From positions 2,046,001 to 2,110,000 of the forward strand of contig NZ_CP014206.1 in the NCBI RefSeq assembly GCF_001563225.1: 64,000 nucleotides of DNA, given 5' to 3'. The DNA is from Pseudodesulfovibrio indicus (GTDB lineage: Bacteria; Desulfobacterota; Desulfovibrionia; Desulfovibrionales; Desulfovibrionaceae). Shown here in pieces: positions 49,542 through 59,493 of this stretch (the stretch's first letter is position 1; each line of letters opens with the position of its first letter). The notes beneath the pieces were generated by a model. It was not told the DNA's origin, made no database searches, and saw nothing but the letters and a program-made list of their open reading frames with translations. The position numbers were made by a program, and so were the translations under genes.

Positions 49542-51250
49542 ATGTGCGGAATCGGCGGCATACTGAATCCCGGCGGCATCCCCCTCGAGGCTCGTCACCA
49601 GGCGATCCTCGACGGCTTCGTGGGGCCATGCAGCCGCGCGGTCCGGACGGGAATGGGGTGTTCGTGGACCGGGAGGCCGGGCTGGCCCACACCAGGCTGG
49701 CGATCATCGACCCGGATCCCCGCTCCGGTCAGCCCATGGCGTCCGGCGACTGGGTCCTCTCCTTCGACGGCCGAATCCTCAACCACCGGGACATCCGGGC
49801 CGAGCTGGGGGACCGCTGCGTCTTCCGCACCGAGTCCGACGCCGAGGCGCTGCTCATGGCCATCGGGGAGTGGGGGCTGGACCGGGCGCTCAACCGCTGT
49901 GCCGGGATGTTCGCCTTCCTGGCCTGGAACAGGCGGGAGCGGGCGCTCTACGCGGTCCGGGACCGCATGGGCATCAAGCCGCTGGTCATGGCCCGGCTGG
50001 ACGACGGTTCCCTGTGCTTCGCCTCCTCGGCCGGGGCCATGGTCCGGGCCACGCCCGGGGTGTCCTGGCCGATCCACGAGCCCGCCCTGGCCTCCTTCTT
50101 CGTCCTGGGCGCGCCCTTCACCCGGTCCACGGTCTTCGCAGGCATGGAGCGGGTGCCTACGGCCAGCTATCTGCGCTGCGCACCGGACGGGAAGGTGACC
50201 ACGGTCCGCTATTGGAGGCCGACTCCCAATCCGGCCTTCACCGTGGAGGACCTCGTCGGAGTGGTCCGCGAGCACGGAGCGGCGGATGTTCCTTCGGCCC
50301 TGTTCCTGAGCGGCGGGGTGAATGCCTCGTTTCTGGCCTCGGTCATGGATCTCGACTGTATTCACCTGCGCTCGCCCGAGACCCGGTATGCCGAGACCGT
50401 TGCCGGGGCGTTCGGGCGCGGGTTGGTCTGCGTGGAGCCGGACCTGGCCGGGCACCGCGAGGACGTGTCGCGGGTCGTGGCCCAGCACGGCGAACCGTTG
50501 ATGAGTTGCGGCATTCCCCACGCCGCGGCCCGCGCCGCCGGCCGGGCGGGGTACAAGATGGCGGTCAGCGCCTACGGCGCGGACGAGCTGTTCCACGGCT
50601 ATCCGCGCACGCCCATGCCCGGATACGCGCCGTCCTTCCTGCCGCTTCACGAGCGCGCATCCTGTACCTTTCTGAACGGACAGCTGGCGCATATTTTCCG
50701 CGACGCGCGCCACTTCCGCATGGAGGGGGCCAACCTGCGTCCGCCCTCCCTGCGCGACATAGGCCGGCGCATCCTGGCCGAGTATTCTTTGCCCGACTTT
50801 TCCCCCTCGGCCAACCACCGCTGGCTGGAGCTGATGACCTATGTGCTCTTCGACCTGAACCCGACCCTGGACGCGGCGTCCATGGCCGCCGGGCTGGAGG
50901 TCCGGCTGCCGTTCCTGGACCACCGCATCGTGGAGGGCGTCCTGTCCTGGCCCCCTGAGCGGCTGGTCACGGCCAGGTTCGGCCGCAAGTCGCCCCTGCG
51001 CGAGCACCTGGCCGGGCTGCTGCCCGAAGCGCTCTTCAACCGTCCCAAGGTCGGGTTCAGCCTCTACAGCCCGCTGCACGAGGATATCGCTTCCCTGGGA
51101 CCGGCGGCCCTGGCTCGCGCCGAAGCGTCGGGACGCCTGGCCCTGGGCAAGGAGGACCACCCGCAGGCCGGGAGGGACCGCATCTGCCTGGGGTCCTGTT
51201 GCTTCGCCTTCGAACAGTGGCAGCGGGCCTTCGGGCCGGAGGAGACGTGA
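49542..51250 (+). pseudogene. Asparagine-synthase-like amidotransferase, frame broken near the N-terminus
   Basis: The ATG at 49542 opens with MCGIGGILNPGG, whose Cys2 is the glutaminase nucleophile of class II amidotransferases. The frame is lost at the G4 run 49622-49625; one added G joins it to GAMQPRGPDGNGVFVD and the rest of a protein of about 570 residues. The glutaminase part (HTRLAIIDPDPRSGQPM) and the ATP-dependent part (AYGADELFHGY, LPFLDHRIVEGVL) are recognisable. The PP-loop reads LSGGVNAS instead of SGGxDSS. Its position before surface-glycan genes suggests amidation of a sugar or glycan precursor rather than asparagine supply. Confidence 0.8.
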
Positions 51251-52421
51251 TGAGCGATTTCTCGCCGCTCCTCTTGTTGTTCAGGGGGTGCGCCAAGTTC
51301 CTGGAGCGAATCCTCCCGTATCGTGTCTACCGGCCGCTCTACGTCCGGGTGCGCACCGTCTATGACCGGATGGCGGGCAACGACCCGCTGCCGGGGCTGT
51401 TCGCAGCGCCCCCGCCGCCGAAGGCTCAGCCCGCCTCGGGGCCCGGCCCAAAAGAAAGTCCGGAGCCGGATCTGGAAACCTTGGCGGTGATCGAGCCGTT
51501 GGAACCGGAGGCCGCATCCGAGCCGTCGCACGGGCCGGTTGGCGGGCACGACCTGGCCGAACCCGAAGGCCCCGTCATCCTCTGCACGGGCGGGACCGTC
51601 GGTATCGGGGACCTGGAGACCGTGCGCGTCCGCTGTCCGGTGGTCGTGTGCTGCGCCTTCCACGGCAGGCACGAGGTCCTGGAGCTGGTGGTGCGCGAGT
51701 CCCTGCACGCCGACGTGGCGGTCCACTGGATGCTGGCCGGAAGCTCGGACGAGGACCGGGGGTTCATGGAGCGTCTGGCCGGGGAGACCGGGCGGGTGTC
51801 CGGGTTGGTCTGCGACAACGCGCCCCTGGGCCGTAAGTGGCAGACCTGCGTTCGCGCCGCCCATCGGCTGTACGACGCCGACCTTTACGCCATCACCGGC
51901 AGCGACGATATTCTGTCTCACAGGCTCATAGAGCACGTGGTCCGGTCCCGCGAAGCGGACCTGGCCAAGCCCGCCGGGGTGGGCCCGGATTTCTATTGCG
52001 TCACCGGCTGGCTGGTGCACGGCGAAGCGCCGGGATTCGACCCCATGCTCCTCAAGTGCTCCTACCGCTGGGAAAAGGCGTTCCAGCCGCTGGGCGCGGG
52101 CCGGTTCTACTCCCGGAAATTCCTGGACCGCGTGTCCGGGCTGGTCTTCGACAGCGGGCGCGCCAGGGGCTGGACGGTCGCGGCTACGGGCTGGTCCGCG
52201 AGCTGGGCGGGCTGGTGGCCTACTGCACCGTGGAGGACGGGCCGGTGGTCAGCATCAAGGGCGAATGGGAGCAGCTCAACCGGCTGGAAACGTTCTTCCG
52301 CGTGGACACCCTGCTGATCGAGGAATGTTCCTTCGAGGGATACCGGTTGCTCAAAGCGTCCCTGCACCCGGAGACCTTTGCCCGGTTGTTCGCCACGGAC
52401 GCGACCGGGCTGTTTTGTTGA
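51250..52421 (+). pseudogene. Putative glycosyltransferase-like protein, frame broken near the C-terminus
   Basis: Its ATG overlaps the preceding TGA (ATGA), so it is coupled to the amidotransferase gene. An N-terminal Pro-rich linker (residues ~55-100) precedes a GT-A-like region with VCDNAPLGRKWQTCVRAA and the DxD-like AITGSDDIL. At the G4 run 52166-52169 the frame shifts; one added G continues it as RGLDGRGYGLVRELGGLVAY to the stop at 52421, about 390 residues. The class is uncertain: the motif pattern resembles family 2 glycosyltransferases. Confidence 0.62.
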
Positions 52422-52452
52422 GGAAAGCGGGGAGAGGGGGTATCGGTTTTCC

Positions 52453-53238
52453 ATGCTGCGACTGACCAGGACCTTGACCGGCCACCGCGACGCGTTGGCC
52501 GCCCTGTGCGGGGTGGGACTGAAGACCACCGTGGCCACCACCCGGCTGGGCTGGCTGTGGTGGATCTGCGACCCGCTGTTCATGATGGGCGTGTACTATT
52601 TCATGGTCCGGCTGGTCTTCGGCCGGGGCGGCCCGGACTACCACCTCTTCGCCCTGACCGGCATCGTCTGCTGGCAGTTCTTCGCCCGCACCGTGCTGCT
52701 GACCGCCGGTTCCCTTCGGCGCAACGGGCAGCTCCTCTCGCACAGCACGGTCCCGCCGGAGACCTTCACCGTGGTCCCGGTCCTGATCCAATTGTTCTTC
52801 GCCCTGATCGGCTGCGCCATCATCGTGGCCTGGCACTGGACGGGCATCGGCCCGGCAACCCTCTGGCTCTTCCCGGTGCTGGGGGTCATGGGCCTCTACG
52901 CCCTGGCCCTGGGCGCGCTGCTCTCCGTGTTCGTGGTCTTCATGCCCGACGTGTCCAAGTTCGCGGACTACGGGCTGCGCGCCGGATTTTTCCTCTCTCC
53001 GGTCCTCTATCCGGCGGCGGCTGTCTCCGGCAGCGACCGGGTGCCGGAGCTGGTCAAGGCCGTCTACGGGCTCAACCCCATGGCCTGGGGCATCACCGCC
53101 ATGCGCGGGGCCATCCTGGACGGGACATCCCCCGATACGGCCCCGTTCCTGGCGGCCCTGGCGGGCGGCCTGGTCCTGCTCCAGTTGGCCCTCGCGGTCC
53201 TGCGCGCCAACCGTCAAAACGTGATGAAGCATCTGTGA
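52453..53238 (+). CDS. ABC-2 type polysaccharide export permease (Wzm-like)
   Basis: Start at 52453 (MLRLTRTLTGHRDAL). 261 residues with six hydrophobic helices in ABC2_membrane layout: GWLWWICDPLFMMGVYYFMV near the start, LFALTGIVCWQFFARTVLL, then ALGALLSVFVVFMPDVSKFADYGL and FFLSPVLYPAAAV, ending in NPMAWGITAMRGAIL. It should export a lipid-linked glycan across the inner membrane with the ATPase encoded seven bases downstream. Confidence 0.88.
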   Translation: MLRLTRTLTGHRDALAALCGVGLKTTVATTRLGWLWWICDPLFMMGVYYFMVRLVFGRGGPDYHLFALTGIVCWQFFARTVLLTAGSLRRNGQLLSHSTVPPETFTVVPVLIQLFFALIGCAIIVAWHWTGIGPATLWLFPVLGVMGLYALALGALLSVFVVFMPDVSKFADYGLRAGFFLSPVLYPAAAVSGSDRVPELVKAVYGLNPMAWGITAMRGAILDGTSPDTAPFLAALAGGLVLLQLALAVLRANRQNVMKHL

Positions 53239-53245
53239 GGCCCGG

Positions 53246-54043
53246 ATGAACGGAAACGACCGACTGCTGCGCCTGGAAAACGTGGGGCTGTACTACCGCC
53301 GCCCCGCGCGTTCCATCCTGGGCAGGAATCCACAGCTCCGGCGCTCCCGCCGGTTCTGGGCCCTGCGCGGCGTGGACCTGACGCTCTCTCGCGGCGAATC
53401 CCTCGGCCTGGTGGGCCGCAACGGGTCTGGCAAATCGACGCTCTCCAAGGTCTGCGCCGGGGTGCTGGCCCCGGACGGCGGCACCGTGGCGATCAACGGC
53501 AGCGTGCATCTCCTGGCGCTCGGCGTGGGGTTCCGCCAGGAGCTGACCGGGCGGGAGAACGTCCTGGTGAGCGGGGTGCTGTTGGGCATGTCCCGGCGCG
53601 AGGTCCTGGCCCGCATGGAGGAGATCGAGACCTTCGCCCAGCTGGGCGACTTCATGGACGAGCCGCTGTCCACCTATTCCACGGGCATGAAGAGCCGGTT
53701 GGGGTTCGCGGTCTCCACCGCCGTGCGCCCGGACGTCCTGATTCTCGACGAGGTTTTGTCCACGGGCGACGAATCCTTCCGGCTGCGGGCCGAGGAGCGC
53801 ATGGACACCCTGCGCGGGGAGGCGGGCGCGGTGGTCGTGGTCTCGCACAACGCGGGCCAGGTCCGGCGGCTGTGCGAACGGGTGGTCTGGCTGGAACGGG
53901 GCAGGGTGCTCATGGACGGTCCCGTGGGCGAGGTCCTGGATCGCTACGCCGAATTCTGCAAGGGGTCGGAGTCGTGGCTGGCCGCCAACCCCGGCCTGTC
54001 CGCCCCGGACGATTATCCCGACAACTCTCCGAGCGGGGAGTGA
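53246..54043 (+). CDS. Polysaccharide/O-antigen ABC transporter ATPase (Wzt/TagH-like)
   Basis: 265 residues: Walker A GRNGSGKST, Q-loop region LALGVGFRQELTGREN typical of the Wzt/TagH group, the signature YSTGMKSRL and Walker B VLILDEVLSTGDE. The characteristic segment LSRGESLGLVGRNG is present. There is no long C-terminal carbohydrate-binding domain as in Wzt of O9a type, so it resembles the short forms such as TagH or KpsT. It pairs with the permease gene before it. Confidence 0.92.
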   Translation: MNGNDRLLRLENVGLYYRRPARSILGRNPQLRRSRRFWALRGVDLTLSRGESLGLVGRNGSGKSTLSKVCAGVLAPDGGTVAINGSVHLLALGVGFRQELTGRENVLVSGVLLGMSRREVLARMEEIETFAQLGDFMDEPLSTYSTGMKSRLGFAVSTAVRPDVLILDEVLSTGDESFRLRAEERMDTLRGEAGAVVVVSHNAGQVRRLCERVVWLERGRVLMDGPVGEVLDRYAEFCKGSESWLAANPGLSAPDDYPDNSPSGE

Positions 54044-55194
54044 GGTCGGGAACCGCCGTGCCTCGCCCGAAGCCCGTTGTCACCGCCGTCGTCCTCGGCG
54101 TTCATTCCTTCGACGCCCCGCACCGCAGGACGGGCATTCAGTACATCGCCGAGGGGCTGGCACGCTCGGGCGTGTCCGTGGACTACCTCTCCGTGCCGTC
54201 CTCGCCCCTGGACGTCCTGGGGCGCGAACGGCTGGCGCGGTTGGCGCGGGTCTGGCCCCGGCTGGGCCGCGCCCCCGTTACCGAGCCGGTCCCCGGGCTG
54301 CGCGAATTCGCCTTTCTCTCTCCGGTGCCGGTCCACCGGTTCTTCGTTCCGGGCCGGGTCGCCCTTCGCGCCGTGCGGCTGCCAGCGGCAGGTTTCTTCC
54401 AATCCCGGGCCTACGACCTGTGCGTCCACGACGTGGGGCCGACCATGGCCTACCTCCCCTTGGTCCGGGCGCGCCGCTTAATCCTCCGCCTGAACGACGC
54501 GCCGGACGGGTTGTCCGGCCTGCCGCCGGTCCTGGGGAGCGCGCTCGAAGACCGCCTTGCAAGGGGGCTGTACGAGCGGGTCTGGGCCGTGTCCCGGCCG
54601 CTGGCGGAGTGGGCGGCGGCAACCGCGCCGTCCACCCCGGCGGACCTCGTTCCCAACGGGGTGGACGCCGAACTGTTTGCGGGGACGTCTCCCGTGCCGG
54701 GGGCGGAAAAGCGGGCCGTCTGCCTGGGCAACCGGTCGCCCTGGCTTGACCTCGACCTGCTGCGCAGGGTCGCCGGATTGTTGCCGGACTGGGAGATCCA
54801 TTGCGTGGGCGGAGGGTTCGGACGCGGCCGGTCCAACCTGTGGTTCCTGCCGCCGGTGGCGCACGACGCCGTGCCGTCCCTGCTGTCCGGGTATGGCGTG
54901 GGGCTGCTGCCCTTCCGGGAGAGTCCGCGCATGGCCGCTGTGGAGCGCCCCCTGCGGTTCTATGAATATGTGGCCGCCGGTCTGGGCGTGGCATCCACGC
55001 CGGTGGGCGGTCTGCGCGCGGGGCTGGCGGGCTGGGCCGAGTTCGGGGACGGGCCCGGGCGGTTCGCCGAGGCCGTCCGGATGGCCGCCGACCGCCGCCC
55101 GAATCGTGCGCGGCGCGAGACGTTTCTGCGGGAAAACGGCTGGCAGGCCCGGCTGGCCGAGATGTTCCGCACCGTGGGCCTCAGCAACGGCTGA
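54040..55194 (+). CDS. Glycosyltransferase, family 1/4-like (GT-B)
   Basis: Start taken at the GTG overlapping the ATPase stop (GTGA, 54040); a GTG at 54058 is the alternative. About 384 residues. Features of a GT-B retaining transferase: VWAVSRPLAEW and VPNGVDAELFAG at the interdomain region, WEIHCVGGGFGRG, and near the end LLPFRESPRMAAVERPLRFYEYVAAGLGVAST, typical of the nucleotide-sugar site. It probably adds a sugar to the exported glycan. Sugar and linkage cannot be read from sequence. Confidence 0.82.
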   Translation: MRSGTAVPRPKPVVTAVVLGVHSFDAPHRRTGIQYIAEGLARSGVSVDYLSVPSSPLDVLGRERLARLARVWPRLGRAPVTEPVPGLREFAFLSPVPVHRFFVPGRVALRAVRLPAAGFFQSRAYDLCVHDVGPTMAYLPLVRARRLILRLNDAPDGLSGLPPVLGSALEDRLARGLYERVWAVSRPLAEWAAATAPSTPADLVPNGVDAELFAGTSPVPGAEKRAVCLGNRSPWLDLDLLRRVAGLLPDWEIHCVGGGFGRGRSNLWFLPPVAHDAVPSLLSGYGVGLLPFRESPRMAAVERPLRFYEYVAAGLGVASTPVGGLRAGLAGWAEFGDGPGRFAEAVRMAADRRPNRARRETFLRENGWQARLAEMFRTVGLSNG

Positions 55195-56307
55195 CGACTT
55201 CTCCGTACAATTCCTCCAGCTCGCGGGCCGCGAACCGGATGGCGAACCGTTCGTCGAACCGGCGGCGCGAGGCAATGCCCATGGCGGCCAGCGCTTCGGG
55301 GGAGCCGAGCATCTCCCGCATGATTTCGGCCAGCGCTTCGGGGGCGGCGGGGGGCGCGGTCCTGCCGGTGACCCCGTCCAGGTTCACCCAGTCCGTGCCG
55401 GAGCCGGGGATGGAGGTGGTCAGCAGGGGCAGTCCGTAGCGCATGCCTTCGAGCAGGACCATGCCGAAGGCCTCGGCCCGGTTCGTGGAGGGCAGGCAGA
55501 GCAGGGAGGCGTGCCGGAGCAGCCGGTGCAGCTCGTGATCCGGGACCTCGCCGGGCAGTAGCACCCGGTCCTCCAGGCCGAGCCGGTCCCGCTCACGCAG
55601 GGCCGCCGCGTACTTGGGCCCATCGCCCGCGATCACGAAGTCTGCCGCCGAAACCAGCTTCGCGGCATGAACAAGCAGCTCGAATCCTTTGTAAAAAGTG
55701 AAACGTCCCACGCCGACCACCAGCGGACGGCGCGGCTTTTCGATCTCCGCCGGTTCGGGATACCGGGCCGGGTCTATGCCCAGCGGGATCACCGCGCATT
55801 TGGGGCGGAACCCGGCCAGCGCCGGGCTGGAATCGAGGTACGGGGGGAGGTCGCCACGATGCGGTCCGCCCGCACCAGGCAGTCCCGTTCGAAGCGGCTG
55901 TAAGCCGGGTAGAGGATGCGCGGCGCCAGGCCGGGCGCGGTGTCCGCGTCGGCGTGCCAGTGGACCACCAGGGGGAGGGCTCGGGGTACGAGCCGGTGGA
56001 AGAGGACCGCCGGGTTGGGCAGGTGCAGGTGGACCACGTCGAACCCGCCCTGACGGACGAGGCTGTGCAGCAGGCGGGGGAAGGACGGGGAGAGCGGGGC
56101 GAAGCCCACGGTCGCCACGGTCCGGGCCAGGACGGTCCTGACCCCGTCGCGGACCTCGCCGCCGCTACGCCCGCCCTGGGCTGAGCCGTGGCAGAGGACC
56201 GTCACCTCGTGGCCGGACCGGACCTGTTCCACTGCCAAGTCGCGGACAAAGGTCTCGATGCCGCCCCGGTGCGGAAAGGCGTATTTGCCGACGTGCAGGA
56301 TGCGCAT
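55181..56307 (-). pseudogene. Glycosyltransferase family 4, frame broken at a G6/C6 run
   Basis: The N-terminal half starts MRILHVGKYAFPHRGGIETF and ends out of frame after RIVATSP; the C-terminal half continues from IPLGIDPARY with VGVGRFTFYKGFELLVHA and LPSTNRAEAFGMVLLEGMRYGLP. Adding one base to the run at 55842-55847 joins them through SPPYLDSSPALAGFRPKCAV into one GT4 protein of about 375 residues. Its 3' end overlaps the convergent glycosyltransferase gene by 14 bases. Confidence 0.85.
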
Positions 56308-56393
56308 GATGGTTCCGTGGTACGACGGATTGCGATACCGGGCAAGGGGTTGTCCCCATTGCGTTCATGTCCCGAGTCGTGAAATAAGGGGGC

Positions 56394-57515
56394 ATGAAGG
56401 AAGTCATCGTCAACGCGCTGCCCATGACCGTTGTCGGCACCGGCATAGGGCGGTTTCAGCGCGGCCTGGCCGGTGCGCTGGCCGGTGGGCTGGGCGAGGA
56501 CGCGTGCGGGGTGCGGCCGGTCTGGTTCACCGGGAACGCGGTGTCCCCGATACCCCCGGAGCCGGGACCGCCCGGCTGGCTCGAGCGGGTCGGGCGGCTG
56601 CTCTGGCGCATGCCCTGGCCCGTGGCCTATGGCGCGCGGTTGGCCCGCCACGTTGTTACCGAGCGCCGGTTCGCCGGGGCGAGTCGCGGTTTCGACGTCT
56701 ATCACGAGGCCGGGTATTTCCCCTTCGTCAACGGCGCTGCCCGCACCGTACTCACGGTGCACGACCTCTCCCTGCTGCTCCATCCGGAGTTTCACCCCAG
56801 GGAGCGGGTTCGCTACTTCAATCGTTATTTCAAGGACCGGCTGGCGCTGGCGCACGCCTTCTGCGCGGTCTCGGAGTTCACCCGGCGCCAGATGGTCGAG
56901 CATCTCAAGCTGGACCCCGCGCGCATCCGGGTCACGGCGCCTGGAGTGGACCCGGTCCTGTTCAACGAGGGCGACGATCCGCAGGCCCGCTCGCTCCTGG
57001 ACCGCGCCGGAACGCCGGAGCGCTACGTCCTGTTCGTGGGTACCGGTGACCCGCGCAAGAACGCGGACCTGGCCGTGGCCGCCCTCGCCGGGACGCGGTC
57101 GCGCCTCCCGCTGGTCACCGTGGGCTGGGCCGGTTGGGCCGCTCCCCCTGTCGGGAGTCGGGGCAGGGTGGACCTTGGCTACGTCTCGGACCGGCTGCTT
57201 GCCCAACTCTACCGAAGCGCTGCACTGCTCGTCGTGCCGAGTGATTACGAAGGGTTCGGGCTGCCCGTGATCGAGGCCATGGCGTGCGGCTGCCCGGTGG
57301 TGGTGGCCGACGCCGGGGCGTTGCCGGAGACGGGCGGCGAGGCGGCTCTGGTGGTGCCGGACGTGCGTGACGCGGCCGGGTTCGCGGCCTGCATGGACCG
57401 GATTATCGAATGTCCGGAGGAAGGGGAGCGGCTGCGCGCGCTGGGATTTGAGCGTGCCGAGCGGTTCACCTGGACGCGCACGGCCAGGGAGACGACTGCC
57501 GCCTGGCTCGACTGA
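56394..57515 (+). CDS. Glycosyltransferase family 4 (mannosyltransferase-like)
   Basis: 373 residues. N-terminal domain with GTGIGRFQRGLAGAL and YHEAGYFPFVNGAARTVLTV; C-terminal nucleotide-sugar domain with YVLFVGTGDPRKN, VVPSDYEGFGLPVIEAMACG and PVVVADAGALPE. This is the standard GT4 layout, transferring a hexose from a nucleotide sugar to a growing glycan. It diverges from the preceding GT4 gene, with 86 bases between starts that must hold both promoters. Confidence 0.92.
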   Translation: MKEVIVNALPMTVVGTGIGRFQRGLAGALAGGLGEDACGVRPVWFTGNAVSPIPPEPGPPGWLERVGRLLWRMPWPVAYGARLARHVVTERRFAGASRGFDVYHEAGYFPFVNGAARTVLTVHDLSLLLHPEFHPRERVRYFNRYFKDRLALAHAFCAVSEFTRRQMVEHLKLDPARIRVTAPGVDPVLFNEGDDPQARSLLDRAGTPERYVLFVGTGDPRKNADLAVAALAGTRSRLPLVTVGWAGWAAPPVGSRGRVDLGYVSDRLLAQLYRSAALLVVPSDYEGFGLPVIEAMACGCPVVVADAGALPETGGEAALVVPDVRDAAGFAACMDRIIECPEEGERLRALGFERAERFTWTRTARETTAAWLD

Positions 57516-57630
57516 CCCGGCCCTTGCGCCACGTTGACAAATTTCCCCATTCCGGAATATGTAATAATGGATTTTTGAAGTGGTAGAATCCACCCGTTGG
57601 TGTTGCGATCTTCGGCAGGAGGCTTTCCCT

Positions 57631-58662
57631 GTGAAATGGACGCTGTGCGCATGTCTGGTTCTGGTCCTGATGCTCTTCGGGACCGTCGCCTTTGCGGAGA
57701 CCAACGGGCAGGAGCAAGCCAACGAGGACATCGTCCGCGCCAGCAGCCAGGCGTTGACCAACATCGTCCAGACCCGCATTGCGACCATCGCCGCACCCCG
57801 GCCCGCCGGGCTGGACCAAATCTCCCGGAATTCCATCGACAAGAACGGCAACTTCGCCTTTTCCCTGACCGGCGAGGACCTGGGCCTGTCCGCAGGTGAC
57901 GATGAGGGCTACACGTTCGGCATCTGGGGCATGGGTTCCCTGATGCACTTCAAGAGCACGGCGGACGGCGGCAAATACGACGCCAACGCCTACAACGCCA
58001 TGCTCGGCTACGACTACCGCGCCACGTCGGACCTGCTCCTCGGCCTGGCCGTGGGCTACGGCTACCTCGACCTGGACAAGAAAGGCTGGAGCGGCGGCAC
58101 GGACGACGGCAGCCTGACCACGGACTACGAATGGACGCTCATGCCGTATCTTGCCTACAATATTACGGATTATACCATCCTCGACGCGGCCTTCGCCTAT
58201 ACCGACTCGCGCTACAAGGACGACGACGGGACCAACTCGGGGCACTACGACTCCAGCCGCTACCTGTCCAACATAGGCTTGTCCCAGTATTATCTCCTGG
58301 ACGAATGGATGTTCAGCGGGCGGGTCGGCTATATGTACGTCCACGGCGACCTGTCCACCTATTCCAGGGGCGGCGTGACCATCGCCAACCCGGACAGCTA
58401 CCTGGGGCAGCTGAACGGCGAGGCCAAGGCGTCCTACTTCTTCCTGAACGGGCTTGAGCCCTACGGTTCCCTGCGCTACTTCTACGACGCCAGCGTCTCG
58501 TCCACCCCGGTGGACTCCGACTATGACGAGTTCGAGGGCGTGCTCGGCGCCAACTGGTACGCCACGGACCAGTTCATCCTGAACCTGGAGACCGGCATGG
58601 GCATGGGCCGCCAGAAGTTCGAGTCCTATCGGGGACAGCTGAACCTCCGGTACGAATTCTAG
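57631..58662 (+). CDS. Outer-membrane beta-barrel (autotransporter-barrel-like) protein
   Basis: Start at the GTG at 57631, preceded by AGGAGG, which opens a signal peptide ending GTVAFA. 343 residues. After an N-terminal segment of about 90 residues come alternating aromatic/small-residue strands (YNAMLGYDYRATSDLLLGLA, AYGYL-like turns, MFSGRVGYMYVHGDL) typical of a 12-14-strand barrel. It ends in LNLRYEF with a terminal Phe, the signal for BAM insertion. No passenger domain is present. Function unknown; possibly linked to surface-glycan display. Confidence 0.8.
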   Translation: MKWTLCACLVLVLMLFGTVAFAETNGQEQANEDIVRASSQALTNIVQTRIATIAAPRPAGLDQISRNSIDKNGNFAFSLTGEDLGLSAGDDEGYTFGIWGMGSLMHFKSTADGGKYDANAYNAMLGYDYRATSDLLLGLAVGYGYLDLDKKGWSGGTDDGSLTTDYEWTLMPYLAYNITDYTILDAAFAYTDSRYKDDDGTNSGHYDSSRYLSNIGLSQYYLLDEWMFSGRVGYMYVHGDLSTYSRGGVTIANPDSYLGQLNGEAKASYFFLNGLEPYGSLRYFYDASVSSTPVDSDYDEFEGVLGANWYATDQFILNLETGMGMGRQKFESYRGQLNLRYEF

Positions 58663-58687
58663 CCCGCGCCCGGCGCGGACTTTTCAG

Positions 58688-58715
58688 GGGGCGCGCTTTG
58701 GCCGCCCCTTTTTTT
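58688..58715 (+). terminator. Terminator of the outer-membrane barrel gene
   Basis: GGGGCG / CGCCCC stem with a 9-base loop, followed by seven T residues, 25 bases after the stop codon. Confidence 0.85.
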
Positions 58716-58764
58716 GCGTCCGGCCCAGGCCGGGTTGTCAGCGGACAGTCTTTCGGAGTAGTTG

Positions 58765-59493
58765 ATGGTCATGCATGGAAAAGTGAAACCCGCCGTGATC
58801 ATTCCCGTCCTCGACGAGGTCTCGACCGTCCGAGAGGTGGTGCGCGGCGTCCTGGGCCACGGCTGCGACGCGATCGTGGTGGACGACTCCAGCTCGGACG
58901 GGTCGGGGCGGGCGGCCCGCGAGGCCGGGGCCGAGGTCCTGACCATGCCGTTCGGCTGCGGGGCGTGGAACGCGACCCTGGCCGGGCTGCTGCACGCCGT
59001 GAAGCGCGGCGGGTATCCCGGATTCCTGACCATGGACGGCGACGGCCAGCACGATCCGGACTGCATTCCGGCCCTTCTGGCCCACGGGGCCTCGACCGGC
59101 GCGGACGTGGTGGTCGGCAGCTGCCCGCAGCGCGGCGGACCGGCCCGGCAATGGGCCTGGAACCTCTTTTCCTCCATGACGCGCCTTCCGGTGCGCGACT
59201 TCACTTCCGGGTTGCGGCTCTATTCCCCGCGCGCGGTCCGCTGCGTGCTCACCCCGGAGGCGGCCCTGTACGATTACCAGGACCTCGGCGTCCTGCTCCT
59301 GTTGCACCGCCGGGGCTTGTCCCTGGCCGAGCTGCCCGTGGACATGCGCCCTCGGCAAAGCGGCCGCTCCAGGGTCTTCTCCAACCGCAGGGACGTGGCC
59401 GCCTACCTGGTCAAGACCGGCCTGGGCGTCCTCTCGCACTGGTTGGCCGCGCCCGCGCCTGTCGCGGACTGGAGGGATTATGACGCAGGCTAA
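58765..59493 (+). CDS. Family 2 glycosyltransferase, polyprenyl-phosphate sugar synthase-like
   Basis: Start at the ATG at 58765 (MVMHGKVKPAVIIPVLDE). About 242 residues: the GT-A core VIIPVLDE, AIVVDDSSSDGSG, the metal-binding TMDGDGQHDP, and FTSGLRLYSPRAV further on. This is the DPM1/GtrB-like pattern that makes polyprenyl-phosphate sugars or builds lipid-linked oligosaccharide. There are no C-terminal membrane helices. It overlaps the DUF2304 gene, a frequent partner of this enzyme type. Confidence 0.9.
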   Translation: MVMHGKVKPAVIIPVLDEVSTVREVVRGVLGHGCDAIVVDDSSSDGSGRAAREAGAEVLTMPFGCGAWNATLAGLLHAVKRGGYPGFLTMDGDGQHDPDCIPALLAHGASTGADVVVGSCPQRGGPARQWAWNLFSSMTRLPVRDFTSGLRLYSPRAVRCVLTPEAALYDYQDLGVLLLLHRRGLSLAELPVDMRPRQSGRSRVFSNRRDVAAYLVKTGLGVLSHWLAAPAPVADWRDYDAG

